Below, in pieces: positions 63,141 to 64,000 of a stretch of 64,000 nucleotides of DNA. The first letter of the stretch is position 1; the number at the start of each line of letters is the position of its first letter. Below the pieces are notes generated by a model that had not been told where the DNA came from, ran no database searches, and worked only from the letters and a program-made list of their open reading frames with translations. Source of the DNA: Syngnathus acus (lineage: Eukaryota; Chordata; Actinopteri; Syngnathiformes; Syngnathidae); contig NC_051106.1 in the NCBI RefSeq assembly GCF_901709675.1, positions 8,814,001-8,878,000 on the forward strand, written 5' to 3'. The position numbers were made by a program, and so were the translations under genes.

Positions 63141-64000
63141 GCCGAGCTCTCCTTTTGCTGCCTGCGCTCGCTACACATTTCTGCTTTGAGTGTCTCCGTG
63201 GTGCTGGATTGAGGTAGCCCCCCCCCCCCTCCCTTTTTTTTTTGGGGAAACCCTGCTATTTGGGCTCCAGTGACTGCAGTCACTGAAACTAGCAGAACAT
63301 TTCGCCCAAATGTTGGGCTTTTATTATTTCATAAAAGAAAGTTCAATGTAAGACTGTTCATAGATTTATGAACAAATCAAAATTCTTCAGTTTAAAATAA
63401 TAGGCTTTCTTTTTTTGGGGAATATTGAAACCTGTCTAAGTAATAATTTAGAAGTTAGACATCGTGGCAAACAAACAAACGCTTCGCGAGGTCATGCAAC
63501 ACAGTCAACGAAATAATAATAATTATTTTTTTCATCATCTTAGGTAGTGGGTGGAGGGAAAGTGCTAAGTCTGTTTTGTATGTAGAATAGTTTTGGGGTG
63601 AGTGCTTCGTCAGATGTCCATATTACTGTTGAACTGTTGTCGCGGTGGATTATCTGATCTTGGCCGAATGTTTACGTTTCTAAGCCAGAACCGATGGGGA
63701 GAATGTCTTGCAATCGTTTCTCCACCAACTGCAAATATTCTCAACGTCTCCTCTTATGTTGCGTGTCAAATACTATTTTAAAGTAAAAAAAAAAAAAAGT
63801 TTTGTTTAGGTTTTTAAATGTAATCAGCATATCTGCAGTGTACTATTTAATGGTTCAAGTCGAGGATTTTTTTCCCCCCGTTTGAGACAAAGAAACATTA
63901 CTGATGTTACTGATGACAAAACAAAAGGGCAACAGCCTAGTTTCCCCCCCAAAGTGCAGGGCAATTCAAATAGGTGAAACCCCAGGTAGCTCGAGGACCA
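63141..64000 (+). other. eif5a2: eif5a2 3' untranslated region (end not resolved)
   Basis: Follows TAA at 63138. It holds C- and T-runs at about 63219-63242, an imperfect hairpin GTGACTGCAGTCAC (63270-63283) and A-runs near 63786. No consensus poly(A) signal is certain before the window ends. No further gene is seen. Confidence 0.5.

Noticed and set aside
63270-63283. GTGACTGCAGTCAC palindrome as a functional RNA hairpin
   Set aside because: A short palindrome with no loop or conserved context; could arise by chance in a 3' UTR.

Overview
The window is a compact piece of vertebrate nuclear genome, almost certainly from a ray-finned (teleost) fish. The genes are intron-rich with GT-AG introns, many under 100 bases, and CA/TG microsatellites and decayed fish-type SINE, LINE and DNA-transposon fragments lie between the exons. 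Six protein-coding genes were rebuilt exon by exon from conserved peptides and splice sites. Each model keeps one open frame across all junctions. A ghrelin receptor with an enlarged second extracellular loop points to a spiny-rayed fish, but the species cannot be named from sequence alone.

Layout, left to right: (1) fndc3b, + strand, 3304-13493, the last 20 coding exons with all nine fibronectin III domains and the C-terminal membrane anchor; its first exons lie left of the window. (2) ghsr, - strand, 18143-19359, two exons, a ghrelin receptor. (3) pld1, + strand, a probable non-coding first exon near 21.4 kb and 24 coding exons at 24909-31610, phospholipase D1. (4) tnik, + strand, 33677-55560, 34 core coding exons plus one candidate extra cassette exon, a Ste20/GCK-IV kinase with a citron homology domain. 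(5) slc2a2 (GLUT2), + strand, 56931-59765, 12 exons. (6) eif5a2, + strand, 61610-63140, with a TATA promoter and a non-coding first exon near 60.95 kb.

This is the vertebrate block known from human 3q26 (EIF5A2-SLC2A2-TNIK-PLD1-FNDC3B-GHSR). Here the FNDC3B-GHSR pair is inverted relative to the other four genes, and RPL22L1 and TMEM212 are not seen. The genes do not form an operon or shared pathway; they are conserved neighbours. pld1, tnik, slc2a2 and eif5a2 run head-to-tail with short spacers, so the slc2a2 promoter probably sits in about 550 bases behind the tnik poly(A) signal.

The observations most worth following are: a transposase-type zinc-finger exon inside a fndc3b intron that would splice in frame; an extra 147-codon open exon in tnik that could also end translation before the citron domain; a tnik segment where conserved peptide continues in the wrong frame; a four-copy 11-base motif upstream of ghsr; the long-loop ghrelin receptor; and a GLUT2 carrying the QLS motif usual in GLUT1/3/4. 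I found no bacterial-style system, CRISPR array, tRNA or rRNA gene.
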